From: Frankia casuarinae
Lineage (GTDB): Bacteria > Actinomycetota > Actinomycetes > Frankiales > Frankiaceae
Direction: 5' to 3'
DNA: 64,000 bases
Assembly: GCF_000013345.1 (NCBI RefSeq)
Contig: NC_007777.1
Span: forward strand, 2,914,001 to 2,978,000
Shown: positions 8,565-17,020 of the stretch, one piece after another
Layout of the letters: every line of letters starts with the position of its first letter
How positions within the stretch are numbered: position 1 is the stretch's first letter
Notes under the pieces: model-generated
Told to the model about the DNA's origin: nothing
The model's input: only the letters and a program-made list of their open reading frames with translations
The model's database searches: none
Translations under genes and position numbers: made by a program

Positions 8565-9469
8565 AGGTGGCCGGTCCCGTCGTGACGGTCGGCGTGTACG
8601 GCGGGCGGCTCGGGCTGGCCGACGACGACGAGGCGCCCGTCGGAGGTGGTCAGCACCTCGATGGGGGCCTGGTAGAGCCGGCTTAACGTCGCACTGGTGA
8701 TGACCTCGGCGGGAGGGCCCGAGACCGCGCCGCCGCCGGCGAGGTAGATGACCCGGTCGAGGCTGGACAGGATTGGGTTGACGTCGTGGGCGACCATCAG
8801 CACGGTCACCCCCGCCGTCTGGCAGATGGTGCGGATGAGGGTCGCGACCGAGGCGGCGTTGGGCGGGTCCAGGCTGTCCAACGGTTCGTCGAGAAGCAGC
8901 AGCCGGGGCCGGCGGGCGAGCGCCTGGGCGATCAGAAGCCGCTGCTGCTCCCCACCGGACAGCCGGCCGATCGGCTGGTGGGCGTAGCCGGTGGCGCCGA
9001 CCTGCTCGACGAGTTCGGCGACGCGCCGCCGCGCGGTCCGGGCGCGATCTCCGCCGGGCAGCGGCAGACCCCACCGGTGGCCGTCGAGACCGAGGCGGAC
9101 GATGTCAAGCCCCCGGATCCGTACCGACGGGTCGAAGCTCCGTCGCTGCGGCAGATAACCGACCTCGGTGCGGGCCCGCCCGGGATGCCGGCCCAGCACC
9201 ACCACCCGCCCCGCGGCCAGCGGCAGCAGGCCAAGGGCCGCCTTGAGCAGGGTGGACTTACCGACGCCGTTGGGACCGAGGATCGCGACGAACTCCCCCG
9301 CGCCGGCCTCGACGTTCACCCCGCTCCACACCATCCGCCCACCGAGACGAACCGCCGCACCCTCGAACATCACCGCCGGCGCGGCCGGCCTGCCGGCGCT
9401 GACCGGCGCCACCGCCGCGTCAACCTCGGCGCTCGCGCCGTCGGTTCGAGGGTGCGCCACCGCCGCCAT
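8561..9469 (-). CDS. Metal ABC transporter ATP-binding protein (ZnuC-like)
   Basis: 302-residue cytoplasmic ATPase. Walker A GPNGVGKST (about 66-74), Q-loop YLPQRR, signature LSGGEQQR (about 166-173) and Walker B LLLLDEPLDSLD (about 185-196) are intact, followed by the H-loop AHD. ATG 9469 is preferred over GTG 9478 because GGAAGG sits 8 bp before it, while it would overlap a GTG start. It lies 16 bp after the substrate-binding lipoprotein gene and couples to two permeases. Confidence 0.92.
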   Translation of the reverse strand: MAAVAHPRTDGASAEVDAAVAPVSAGRPAAPAVMFEGAAVRLGGRMVWSGVNVEAGAGEFVAILGPNGVGKSTLLKAALGLLPLAAGRVVVLGRHPGRARTEVGYLPQRRSFDPSVRIRGLDIVRLGLDGHRWGLPLPGGDRARTARRRVAELVEQVGATGYAHQPIGRLSGGEQQRLLIAQALARRPRLLLLDEPLDSLDPPNAASVATLIRTICQTAGVTVLMVAHDVNPILSSLDRVIYLAGGGAVSGPPAEVITSATLSRLYQAPIEVLTTSDGRLVVVGQPEPPAVHADRHDGTGHL

Positions 9470-9485
9470 TCTCGTCACCTTCCGC

Positions 9486-10460
9486 TTACTTTCCGGTTGC
9501 CTGCGCCAGCGACCCGCGCAGGGCTTCCAACTGGGCGACCTGCCAGTCCTGGAACGACGCTCCGGCCGGGACGAGCGTCTCGGTGATGGTGGTCACCGGG
9601 ATGTGGGCCGCCTTCGCCTCCTCGATCTGCCGCCGCACGTCCGGGGTGGCGTTCTGGCTGTTGTAGACGTAGATTTTGATCTTCCCGGTCTTGATCTGGC
9701 TGTCGCTGGTGCTCTTGTCCGCGACAGTCGGATCGCTGCCCTCCGAGATCGCACGCAGGAAGGCCGGCGGGGTCAGCAGGTTCAGCCCGAGCGCTGGGGA
9801 CAGCATCGCGAAGATGCTCTCCGAGGCCCCGACCGGCGTCCCGGCATACTTCTTCTTGATTGTCGCGATGAGATCGGTGTACGGCTTGAGGGTCGTGGCG
9901 GTGAAGGATGCCCGCTGCTGATCGAAGTAGCCCGAGTCGACGGGGTCGATCTTCTTGTAGTCGGCGGTGACCTGGTCGATCACTTTCGCGACGTCATCCG
10001 GGTTGTACCAGCGATGCGGGTTGTCGCCGTCCTTCGCGCCGACCAGGTCGCCGACGGTCAGCGTCACCCGCCCGGTCGCCGGGTTGGCCGCCGCCAGCTT
10101 GCCCGCCCACGGGTCGTAGCCGACGCCGTTGTCGATGAACAGCCGCGCACCGGCGATCGCCCGGCCGTCGGCGGGGGTCGGCTCATAGTCATGCGGGTCG
10201 GCGTCGGGATTGTCGATGATGCTGGTGACCGCCACCCGGTCGCCCCCCAGCTGGGCGGCGATGCTGCCCCAGAAGTTCTCGGCCGCCACCACGGTGATCT
10301 TCTTGCCGCCGGTGGCGCCGGTCCCGGTGTTCCCCGACGAGGACGTCCCACACGCGGCCACGACCATCGCCACGCCGGCGGCCACTACCCCCAGGCCGCG
10401 CGGCACCCGCCCGGGCCGCACCCGCCAGCGCCGCACCGTGACCAGCCGTGCACCATCCAC
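9486..10460 (-). CDS. Metal ABC transporter substrate-binding lipoprotein (ZnuA/TroA-like)
   Basis: 324-residue lipoprotein. The N-terminal signal ends in the lipobox VVAAC (Cys at about 39) and is followed by a Ser/Gly-rich linker. The cluster A-1 domain shows the usual metal ligands: DPHDYEPTPADGRA (first His), PHRWYNPDDV (second His), ESIFAMLS and a C-terminal DKSTSDSQ ... VYNSQNATPDV region. It lacks the His-rich loop typical of many zinc-specific ZnuA proteins. Start GTG 10460 (GTG 10463 also possible) follows GGGAG. First gene of the uptake operon. Confidence 0.9.
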   Translation of the reverse strand: MDGARLVTVRRWRVRPGRVPRGLGVVAAGVAMVVAACGTSSSGNTGTGATGGKKITVVAAENFWGSIAAQLGGDRVAVTSIIDNPDADPHDYEPTPADGRAIAGARLFIDNGVGYDPWAGKLAAANPATGRVTLTVGDLVGAKDGDNPHRWYNPDDVAKVIDQVTADYKKIDPVDSGYFDQQRASFTATTLKPYTDLIATIKKKYAGTPVGASESIFAMLSPALGLNLLTPPAFLRAISEGSDPTVADKSTSDSQIKTGKIKIYVYNSQNATPDVRRQIEEAKAAHIPVTTITETLVPAGASFQDWQVAQLEALRGSLAQATGK

Positions 10461-10532
10461 CACGATCTCCCTGCTTGTTACCCGACCGGACCTGCTAGCA
10501 GGACCGGGATTCATTGCCGCAAAGGTAGTCGC

Positions 10533-10547
10533 TAATGGAAACCGTTA
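10533..10547. promoter_or_regulatory. Imperfect palindrome upstream of the metal-uptake operon
   Basis: TAATGGAAACCGTTA is symmetric in the pattern TAAnGGnnnCCnTTA and lies about 75 bp upstream of the substrate-binding protein start. Its ATGGAAAC core resembles actinobacterial Zur boxes (ATGAAAACGATT type), so zinc-responsive repression is plausible. Confidence 0.45.
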
Positions 10548-10601
10548 CAAGTTCGAGTTCGAGCGGTCGGCGATGACGCGGGGCGAGCCTCCCCGCCGCC
10601 T

Positions 10602-10722
10602 ACCCGTCCACCCACCCGTCCACCCGTCCAACCGTCCGTCCACCCGTCCAACCGTCCGTCCACCCGTCCACCCGTCCAACCGTCCGTCCAACCGTCCAAC
10701 CGTCCAACCGTCCAACCGTCCA
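10602..10722. repeat. Minisatellite of 8-bp CCGTCCAA/CCGTCCAC units
   Basis: About 120 bp made of CCGTCC followed by AA, AC or a second GTCC, with roughly 13-15 imperfect copies; the last five units are the same CCGTCCAA. On the minus strand it reads as TGGACGG repeats. It lies in the promoter-side spacer between the uptake operon and the next gene. It has no spacers of CRISPR type. Likely variable in length between strains. Confidence 0.92.
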
Positions 10723-10888
10723 CATGATCGACCAGGTGCTTTGTCGGGTCGGACGTCCTGTACCGTCCACCGGGGCGTGCGCCGGGTGCATGGAGGCGGA
10801 CGCGTCGCATCGCATGGCAGATCCGGCGGGGTGTCGGGGCGCCCCGTCGCGGCGCAATCGATCTGCATACGGAGTATTACTGTTGGTA

Positions 10889-10904
10889 TTGACAACGGTT
10901 GTTA
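10889..10904 (+). promoter_or_regulatory. Zur-like operator overlapping a TTGACA -35 element
   Basis: TGACAACGGTTGTTA (10890-10904) contains the perfect odd palindrome ACAACGGTTGT and matches 11 of 15 positions of the Zur consensus TGAAAACGATTTTCA as I recall it. It overlaps TTGACA (10889-10894), a good -35 hexamer, 52 bp upstream of the next gene. Confidence 0.5.
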
Positions 10905-10955
10905 CATCCAAGACAGTGGTGATCGTTGTCGCTGCCACCAGCCCAGGAGGTATCC

Positions 10956-11348
10956 ATGTCCCTGACGGTGTCGCCCGACCTGTTGGAGCAGGCCGAACAA
11001 GGTCACGTCGACGAGGCCGACTTCCTCGCCTGCATCCGCACTTCCCTGCCCTACGCCTACGGCCTGGTCGAGCGGCTCGCCGGCGAGCTGCCCACCGCAA
11101 CCCGCGACTTCGCCGACAACCAGACCCCGCCCGCGGACGACGCCGAGCAGGGCCAGCTGTTGCGGGCGATGGCCAGCACCTCGATACGCGCGGCTCTGGA
11201 ACGGCACTTCGGCGTGGCGCTGGCCTTCCAGAACTGCCATCGGCTGGCCGCTTTCCGCCCCCAGGCCACGAGCGGCGAGCAGTACCGCCGCTTCGTCTCC
11301 CCGGAGAGCCAGGTCCTCAACCAGCAACCGGAGTTCGTCAACTGCTAG
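10956..11348 (+). CDS. Conserved-looking 130-residue protein of unknown function, possibly zinc-regulated
   Basis: 130 residues, soluble, no signal peptide. ATG 10956 has a perfect AGGAGG 6 bp upstream. The sequence begins with an acidic helix (SPDLLEQAEQGHVDEADFLACIRTSL), continues with FADNQTPP, GQLLRAMASTSIRAALERHF, and ends in Cys (QQPEFVNC). Three cysteines (about 28, 91 and 130) and several His could bind a metal, but no standard motif is present. I have no function to offer. The upstream Zur-like site and the neighbouring metal ABC operon suggest a zinc-stress role. Confidence 0.78.
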   Translation: MSLTVSPDLLEQAEQGHVDEADFLACIRTSLPYAYGLVERLAGELPTATRDFADNQTPPADDAEQGQLLRAMASTSIRAALERHFGVALAFQNCHRLAAFRPQATSGEQYRRFVSPESQVLNQQPEFVNC

Positions 11349-11610
11349 CCTGGGCTCCCGGGATATTTTGATCCCGATGGCCTGGTGGGCCGGTGTTGTC
11401 CATTTTGTACCGGATTTTTTGTACCGGATCTGTCCTGGACGTTCATCCACCGGCCCGCCTGGCCCATCGATCAGAATCGGGTAACGCCCACAATGTGGCG
11501 TCGATCGGGGAAGCGTCGAGGCAGACGGACCTCCTACCTCGCGTTCATCAACGCCACGAACACCAAAGCGTCGATCGCGCAACGGGGCAGGGCGCTGTGG
11601 CGTGTTACCG
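11349..11610. other. Intergenic tail with a weak hairpin and a 13-bp direct repeat
   Basis: No convincing gene. CGGGAT (11359-11364) and ATCCCG (11371-11376) form a 6-bp stem with an ATTTTG loop just after the previous stop, a possible weak terminator. TTTTGTACCGGAT occurs at 11403-11415 and again at 11417-11429. The rest holds only short unsupported frames. Confidence 0.5.
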
Positions 11611-11806
11611 CTACCGCGTTGGGATGCTCAGGATGACGTCGCGGCCCACGCTGCTCACGGTCGGATGCGCCGGCGGTGCTGGCCTGCGTCCACACAGCCC
11701 GAGGTAGTAGGTCACCACACCCTCGAAGTCGCCGCCCTGCTTCACGTGGACGACATTCGTTGTCCGGCCGAGAGGGAAGAGGTTCCTTGGAGCGGCGGGT
11801 CGACCT
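11611..11806 (-). pseudogene. 3' fragment of the IS-interrupted AMIN-like secreted protein
   Basis: Reading the minus strand from the target duplication (11806-11797) downstream gives an open frame of 64 codons to TAG at 11613-11611. It continues exactly in frame from the 5' fragment at 13442-13762. Key residues are VVHVKQGGDFEGVVTYYLGL, then VGRDVILSIPTR at the C-terminus. The GDFEGVVxYxxGL motif is typical of AMIN-like domains of actinobacterial secreted proteins. Confidence 0.85.
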
Positions 11807-11823
11807 CAGGGTGACCCGCAAAG

Positions 11824-13125
11824 TCATTGATGCAGGTCAGCGGGGTTGTCGAGAGTGAGGATGGCCAGGAGCAGGGCGTTGTCGTGTCGGATTCTGCGGA
11901 TGGTCGGGGCGATGCGGTTATGGCCAGCGAGGCGAATCAGCCCGATGATCAGGTTACGGAGTGTGGTCATGATGCGGGGCAGTGGGCCGGTCCGAACCCG
12001 CGAGGCATCCTCACGGAACGTCACATCGCGCACCCAGTGGACCTTGTTCTCGATCGTCCAATGCCCTCGGGCGTAGCCCGCGAGATCAGCGGGTGTGACC
12101 GCGTCGAGGGTGAGGCTCGTCAGGACGTGGACCGTGACAGTGCTCGGGATCGTCCGGGTGACCCGGGCCCGGCCCGTGCCGGTGGTCACGGTCCGCCGGA
12201 CATGACGGCGGATCCGCGCCACGGTGCGGGCATGGGGATAGCGGGCACGGATCGCCTCGCTGGCCTGGGCCAGCTGGATGGTGCGTCGTTCGAACCGTCC
12301 ATGGGCCCTGCCCTCGGCGCTGTGCCCGATCGGGATCTTCGTCCAGTCGGTCGCCTGGTGGCAGTCGACCGACAACGCCGGGGTGTTCGCCTTCACCGTG
12401 AACACGAAGTGCGCTCCCAGCTCGGTGACGATCAGGTCGGCGTGGGCGCGGGTCGTGTGCAACGCATCAGCGGTCACCACCACCCCATCCAGCGGATCAT
12501 GGGAATGCAGTTCGCGGAGCAGCGGTGCGAACGCGGTGACCTCGTTCGTCTTCGCGCCGACCTCATGCTCGGCGAGCACCACACCCGTGCCGTGTTCGGC
12601 GACCGCGAGCAGGTGCGGTGCCCGCCCCTCAGGCCCAGCCGCGCCACGCAGGGTCTTCCCGTCGACCGCGACCACCCGCCGCCCACCACCACGGGCCTGG
12701 CGGGCGCGGGCCGCGGCGAACATCCCGACCGCCCTCGCCAGCGCCGAGCTGTCCACCGCGGACAGGACCCGGATCATCGTGTCCACCGACGGTGCCTGCG
12801 GCTGCCCGGTCACCGGATGGACCCGCGCCCCGAGAGCGGTCAGGACCTGCGTCGGGGCGTGCGCAGCCCAGGCCGCGATCTCCTCCACCGACTTCTCCCC
12901 CGCGGCGACCGCTGCGGCGGACAGTCCCAGGATCACCGGGAGCCGGTGACGTATCCCTCGCGGGTCCCGCGGGTCAGGCACCCCGGCGAGTACGTCGGCG
13001 AGCCCCTGCACCTCACCGCCGTGCGCCCCCAGGACCCGCAGCGACCGCCGCATCCGGACCAGCTGCCCCGACCCGGCCTGTCCGAGATCGGTGGGAGTGA
13101 CGGGCATGCGAGACTGGACCGGCAA
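11824..13125 (-). CDS. ISAs1-family transposase
   Basis: 433 residues from TTG 13125, which has GGGAG 5 bp upstream; ATG 13107 is the alternative. N-terminal DUF4338-like/H-repeat region (LADVLAGVPDPRDPRGIRH), then the DDE core: first Asp in VVAVDGKTLRGA (about 175), second in VVVTADALHTTR (about 240), and Glu in WTIENKVHWVRDVTFREDAS (about 370), all present. The frame is uninterrupted and the inverted repeats are intact, so the copy looks functional. Transposition probably follows a DDE strand-transfer mechanism. Confidence 0.94.
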   Translation of the reverse strand: MPVQSRMPVTPTDLGQAGSGQLVRMRRSLRVLGAHGGEVQGLADVLAGVPDPRDPRGIRHRLPVILGLSAAAVAAGEKSVEEIAAWAAHAPTQVLTALGARVHPVTGQPQAPSVDTMIRVLSAVDSSALARAVGMFAAARARQARGGGRRVVAVDGKTLRGAAGPEGRAPHLLAVAEHGTGVVLAEHEVGAKTNEVTAFAPLLRELHSHDPLDGVVVTADALHTTRAHADLIVTELGAHFVFTVKANTPALSVDCHQATDWTKIPIGHSAEGRAHGRFERRTIQLAQASEAIRARYPHARTVARIRRHVRRTVTTGTGRARVTRTIPSTVTVHVLTSLTLDAVTPADLAGYARGHWTIENKVHWVRDVTFREDASRVRTGPLPRIMTTLRNLIIGLIRLAGHNRIAPTIRRIRHDNALLLAILTLDNPADLHQ

Positions 13126-13183
13126 CGGGGCTCCCTACGGCTGGTGATCTAGGCAATCCCCGTCCTACCGGGACCCCGTTGCC
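13121..13183 (-). promoter_or_regulatory. Inverted repeat covering the transposase start codon
   Basis: GGCAACGGGG (13121-13130) and CCCCGTTGCC (13174-13183) are perfect 10-bp complements with a 43-bp loop. In the transposase mRNA the downstream arm contains the TTG start codon and abuts its GGGAG. Read-through transcripts entering from outside would fold this stem and hide the start. Confidence 0.6.
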
Positions 13184-13441
13184 TCACCGCAGCCACCCTC
13201 ACCGTGGTGGCCCGCCGTTGTTCCCCCGGACCCCACGGCCCCACCGCCCCACCCACCCCACCGGCTGTCACAGAACGTCATCGGTGGCGTTTCCGCCGGC
13301 GCCGGAACCCACCCTCACACGCGCTACTCACAGCGACGAAACAGCAGCCGGGCCCGGATCCTCACACCACCACCGGCCCCAGCCCCCCGCACCCCGTCTC
13401 ACACCGTCTACCTGCACAAACAGACTTTGCGGGTCACCCTG

Positions 13442-13762
13442 GGGTCGACCTTCGATGTTGTGCGCGGCGGAATTGTGGAAGGTGACCTTCACGAAGGATC
13501 GGCCCAGCACAAAGACTCGATTACCGGATCCGTCCTGGATCAGCCCCGATCTCGGCACGTACTCGGCTCTGACATCTTTCGGCGCTGACGGCCGGAAGAC
13601 GAAGGTGACGATGTCCACCCGGGCGCTGGCCGCGTGGGCGAAGCGGATGTGCATGAGCACGGGTGTGACCGGTGGAGCCGCCCGAGAAACCCCCGCCTCG
13701 GTGAAGACCAAGCTGAGGGTGAGGAGCAGGACGGCGCTTATGGCTGCGGCGATCCTTCTCAT
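13442..13762 (-). pseudogene. 5' fragment of the IS-interrupted AMIN-like secreted protein
   Basis: 107 codons from ATG 13762 (AAAAGGA upstream) to the insertion point. Residues 1-30 form a Sec signal peptide (MRRIAAAISAVLLLTLSLVF, then an Ala-rich cleavage region), followed by ARVDIVTFVFRPSAPKDVRAEYV, GSGNRVFVLGRSFVKVTFHN and AHNIEGRP. Joined with the 3' fragment this makes an intact protein of about 170 residues that looks like an AMIN-like domain, thought to bind the cell envelope. The left-over 5' frame now runs into the element and ends in a foreign tail. Confidence 0.88.
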
Positions 13763-14136
13763 TGCTGGTTCCTTTTTCTTCGCTGCTTGAGGGGCACCGA
13801 AAGGCGTCCAACCTGATACGTGTGGCCAAGCGTCCCGTGGTGGCGCCCGGGCCGGGCCGGGCACCGCACGCGGGGCGTGTGCGCCGCTCGCGCGGACCGC
13901 TTCCGGGTAGCTGGCGCACGGCAATCGGTATGAGTCAGGGCCCTGCCACGGAGGGAGACACGGATCGCCGTTATGAGTCTCGGCGAAGGCGTTGCTCCTT
14001 ACTCCGTGCATGAGGCCACCCCCTCGGGGGGTTCCGCTCGCGGCCTACAGGTTCCGCCCTGCCCTGGGGGGTGTCAATTTGGCGAACCGGCGGAATCCGG
14101 GCCGGTGGCCGGGGGCCGGTGGCCTAGGCTGGAACC
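13763..14136. other. Intergenic region between the AMIN-like pseudogene and capA-like gene
   Basis: No gene supported. It should hold the promoters of the divergent pseudogene and of the CapA-like gene. A small hairpin, CCCCC-TC-GGGGG, lies near 14022-14033. Several short GC-rich frames here lack ribosome-binding sites and any recognisable family. Confidence 0.5.
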
Positions 14137-15261
14137 GTGCACGATGGCGTGGTGACGCTGTTCCTCTGCGGCGACGTGATGCTAGGTCGCGGTGTCGACC
14201 AGATTCTGCCGCATCCGGGCGATCCGAGGCTTTCCGAGGGATATGTCCAGGATGCCCGCGCCTATGTCGAGCTGGCGGAGGCGGTGAACGGCCCGATTCC
14301 TCGTCCGGTCGAATTCTCCTGGCCCTGGGGTGACGCGCTGCCCGTGCTGGATGAGGTCCGGGCCGATGTTCGGGTGGTGAACCTGGAAAACAGCATCACC
14401 CGGTGCGATGACTTCGCCGCCGGAAAGGAGGTTCATTATCGGATGAGTCCGGACAACCTTCCCTGTCTGGCCGCCGGCCGGCCCGATGTGTGCGTGCTGG
14501 CGAACAACCACCTGCTGGATTTCGGCCACCGCGGGCTCGTCGAGACCCTCGACGCGTTGTTCACGGCCGGGCTGAGAGCGGTGGGAGCCGGACGCGACGC
14601 GGACGAGGCGTGCAAACCGGCCATGGTCCCGCTCGGCGGGGGCCGGCGGGTCCTGGTCTCCTCGTTCGGCCTGTCCTCCAGCGGCATTCCACGGACGTGG
14701 GCCGCGGCCCCGGGCCGGGCCGGCATCGACGTCATCCCCGAACTGTCGGACGCCACCGCCGAGGAGGTGACCGCCCGCGTCCGGCGGGCGAAGCGCCCCG
14801 GTGACCTCGTCGTCGCCTCCGTCCACTGGGGATCCAACTGGGGCTATGACGTAGACGACGACCAGATCCGCTTCGCCCGCCGGCTCATCGATGGCGGTGT
14901 CGACGTCGTGCACGGGCATTCGTCGCACCATCCGCGTCCCGTCGAGGTGTACCGGGACCGGCTTGTCCTGTACGGCTGTGGCGACTTCATCAACGACTAC
15001 GAGGGCATTACCGGCTACGAAATGTACCGGGACGATCTGCGGCTGGCGTACTTCGTCTCCGCCGGGGTCTCCGTCGATCCGCCCGGCGCGACGCTGACCG
15101 GCCTGCGGATGGTGCCCCTGCAGACACGGCGGATGCGGTTGTGGCGCGCCGCACCCGAAGACGCCGGGTGGCTACGGGGGGTTCTCACCAGGATCAGCCG
15201 TGGCTTCGGGACACGGTTCGATCTCAACGCGCCCGGCGTGCTGTCGCTGCGCCAGCCATGA
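14137..15261 (+). CDS. CapA/YwtB-family metallophosphatase-like protein
   Basis: 374 residues. PGA_cap domain: LFLCGDVMLGRGVDQ at the N-terminus (metal-binding GD), VVNLENSIT (about 78-86), VCVLANNHLLDFG (about 118-130), VASVHWGSNW and VHGHSSHHPRPVEVY (about 255-269), all typical of the CapA family in the calcineurin-like metallophosphoesterase superfamily. In Bacillus these proteins act in poly-gamma-glutamate synthesis; actinobacterial homologues mostly have unknown targets. No signal peptide is visible. The start is GTG 14137 (no strong ribosome-binding site). No capBC neighbours, so capsule synthesis is doubtful. Confidence 0.85.
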   Translation: MHDGVVTLFLCGDVMLGRGVDQILPHPGDPRLSEGYVQDARAYVELAEAVNGPIPRPVEFSWPWGDALPVLDEVRADVRVVNLENSITRCDDFAAGKEVHYRMSPDNLPCLAAGRPDVCVLANNHLLDFGHRGLVETLDALFTAGLRAVGAGRDADEACKPAMVPLGGGRRVLVSSFGLSSSGIPRTWAAAPGRAGIDVIPELSDATAEEVTARVRRAKRPGDLVVASVHWGSNWGYDVDDDQIRFARRLIDGGVDVVHGHSSHHPRPVEVYRDRLVLYGCGDFINDYEGITGYEMYRDDLRLAYFVSAGVSVDPPGATLTGLRMVPLQTRRMRLWRAAPEDAGWLRGVLTRISRGFGTRFDLNAPGVLSLRQP

Positions 15262-15338
15262 GCGAACCCTCGATGGTGCGCTCCAGCGCTTCGACAGCCT
15301 CGGCCAGCGACGAAGGCCGGAAGGTCAGGACCGGTCCG

Positions 15339-16742
15339 TCAGGCACGCTCACGCCGGCGTGAGGGCACCAGCCGGCTGAGCACGTCGAGTTCCGCCAGCC
15401 ACAGCTGCCCCAACCGGGCGTGGTTCGGCACGCTGGCACTGGCCACGAACGTGACACCGACCCGCTCGTCGATGCCAAGCATGGCGACGGCCAGATGCTG
15501 ACGTCCGACGAGTAGTTGGCCCGTGCCGACCAGCCCGGTCACCGCGCGTCCCGCGACAGCCAGCGGCCCGCGCATCGTCCGGACGTTGCTCGCCACCAGG
15601 GCCATCTTCCGGATCTGGGCCGGGTAAGCGGCGGCGCCCGCGAGCATGCGGGGCGAGGCGATCGTCGCCAGGGTGGAGAAGTGGTGACGTTCCACCACCC
15701 CCAGCCCGCCCTTCTTCATGCGACGGGTCTCCGCGGCGATCCACGCCAGTCGCCGGCCGGGGTCCGGCTCCCCGCAGGGAAGCGGGACACGCACGCCCGA
15801 GGAATAGTTCGACAGCACGTTCCGTTCGGCGGCGGTCCGGAAACTGATGGGCATCAGCGCGTGGATGGGCTGACGGTCCCGGCGCCATTCGGGAAGGGAC
15901 CACGTCCGCAGCGCCCCGGCGAGCGCGGCGAGATAGACGTCGTTGACCGTGACATCGTGGTGGCGGGCCACCGCTCGCAGCGTGCCCAGATCGGTGGTGA
16001 CCCAGGAATGTCGCGCCGGCCCGGCCGGCGGCCCGCCCCAGGCGTCGAGGGCGCGGGTGGGCGCCAGGCAACGCAGCCCCCGGCCGACGAAACCCGCATA
16101 GTCCGAGGGCCGCGGCCGGCGGACAGCGGGAGGCAGACCGAGGTCGAGTTCGTCCTCCCCCCCGAAGAGCAGGTGCAGCGCCTGGTAGAGCGCGAAGCCG
16201 TCCTGCTGGATGTGGCTGGTCCGATACACCAGCACCGTGCCGGACGACCCCGGGGCGCGCAGCAGGTAGAGCATCCACGGCGACCGGCTGAGGTCGATCG
16301 GCTGGGCGGCAATGCGGTCGACGGCGGCACGCAGCCGCGCATCGCCGGCACCACCGTCGCCCCCGCCCACACCGCCAACACCGCCAACACCGTCGGCGGA
16401 CGGTAGGTCCATGGCGACAACGTGGTCGTCGACGTTCAGGCCCGGACCGCGGACCCAGAGGGTCTCGTTCGCCGTCGAGCGGCGACCGGAGAACCGGACC
16501 GCGACAGTCTCGAGACGGTCGGTAAGCATCCGTGCCCGGGGGTCGCGCAGCCGCTCGGCGACGTGCGCACGCAGGTCCGCCAGCTCCAGCGGAGGGCCGT
16601 CGACGAACAACAGCGCACCGACGTCCTGGAACTCCCCGGGATTGAGCCGGCTGAAGGCGAGGTAGGCCCGGTCACCCGAGGTCAGTGGACGAGCGTATGT
16701 CCGCTCGGGACCGGCCTTCGTGACCACGTCGAGCAGGGCCAT
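15339..16742 (-). CDS. Wax ester synthase/diacylglycerol acyltransferase (WS/DGAT) family protein
   Basis: 467 residues, the usual family length. The catalytic motif HHxxxDG is present as SHIQQDGFA (about 158-166): the second His, Asp and Gly are kept, the first His is replaced by Ser. A Gly-Gly-Val-rich insert (GVGGVGGVGGGDGG) lies at about 110-125. C-terminal DUF1298-like region includes VLSNYSSGVRVPLPCGEPDP and ALVASNVRTMRGP. ATG 16742 has GGGGGAG 6 bp upstream. It would esterify diacylglycerol or fatty alcohols with acyl-CoA, making storage lipid. Convergent with the capA-like gene. Confidence 0.85.
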   Translation of the reverse strand: MALLDVVTKAGPERTYARPLTSGDRAYLAFSRLNPGEFQDVGALLFVDGPPLELADLRAHVAERLRDPRARMLTDRLETVAVRFSGRRSTANETLWVRGPGLNVDDHVVAMDLPSADGVGGVGGVGGGDGGAGDARLRAAVDRIAAQPIDLSRSPWMLYLLRAPGSSGTVLVYRTSHIQQDGFALYQALHLLFGGEDELDLGLPPAVRRPRPSDYAGFVGRGLRCLAPTRALDAWGGPPAGPARHSWVTTDLGTLRAVARHHDVTVNDVYLAALAGALRTWSLPEWRRDRQPIHALMPISFRTAAERNVLSNYSSGVRVPLPCGEPDPGRRLAWIAAETRRMKKGGLGVVERHHFSTLATIASPRMLAGAAAYPAQIRKMALVASNVRTMRGPLAVAGRAVTGLVGTGQLLVGRQHLAVAMLGIDERVGVTFVASASVPNHARLGQLWLAELDVLSRLVPSRRRERA

Positions 16743-17020
16743 CAGACGCTCCCCCACCCCGTCCTGGGGCGCGGAGCGCGGGCCTGGAAATCGGGCTGAA
16801 CAACTTCACCAGATTGACGCGTCAACACGCCAAAGACACATGGGCCCATGTACCTATTACTCCTGATTCCGAGCAGGCCACCGGGGGTCTGTGTCGCACG
16901 TCTCCACGGAACAGACCCGAATGGGGAAAAGAACACCGTAGAGCACCATCACCAGCAACAATCAGATATGGCGTCGCCAGCGCAAGATAATGACACGTTT
17001 ACGACATCACCACGAAAGGG

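Larger units (their letters stand above)
11807..13441 (-). mobile_element. ISAs1-family insertion sequence, complete, with 10-bp target duplication
   Basis: 1635-bp element. Terminal inverted repeats are perfect over 19 bp: CAGGGTGACCCGCAAAGTC at 11807-11825 and its complement at 13423-13441. The flanks carry the exact 10-bp direct repeat GGGTCGACCT (11797-11806 and 13442-13451), a fresh target-site duplication of the length known for this family. It encodes one DDE transposase reading toward lower coordinates, leaving about 316 bp of noncoding DNA inside the right end. It splits an AMIN-like secreted protein gene; removing the element and one repeat copy restores the frame. Confidence 0.95.

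Noticed and set aside
10602..10722. Possible CRISPR array
   Set aside because: Units of 8 bp without unique spacers; it is a minisatellite.
11827..13152. 441-codon plus-strand frame inside the insertion sequence
   Set aside because: Antisense to the transposase with its DDE triad; most likely a codon-bias shadow, not a passenger gene.
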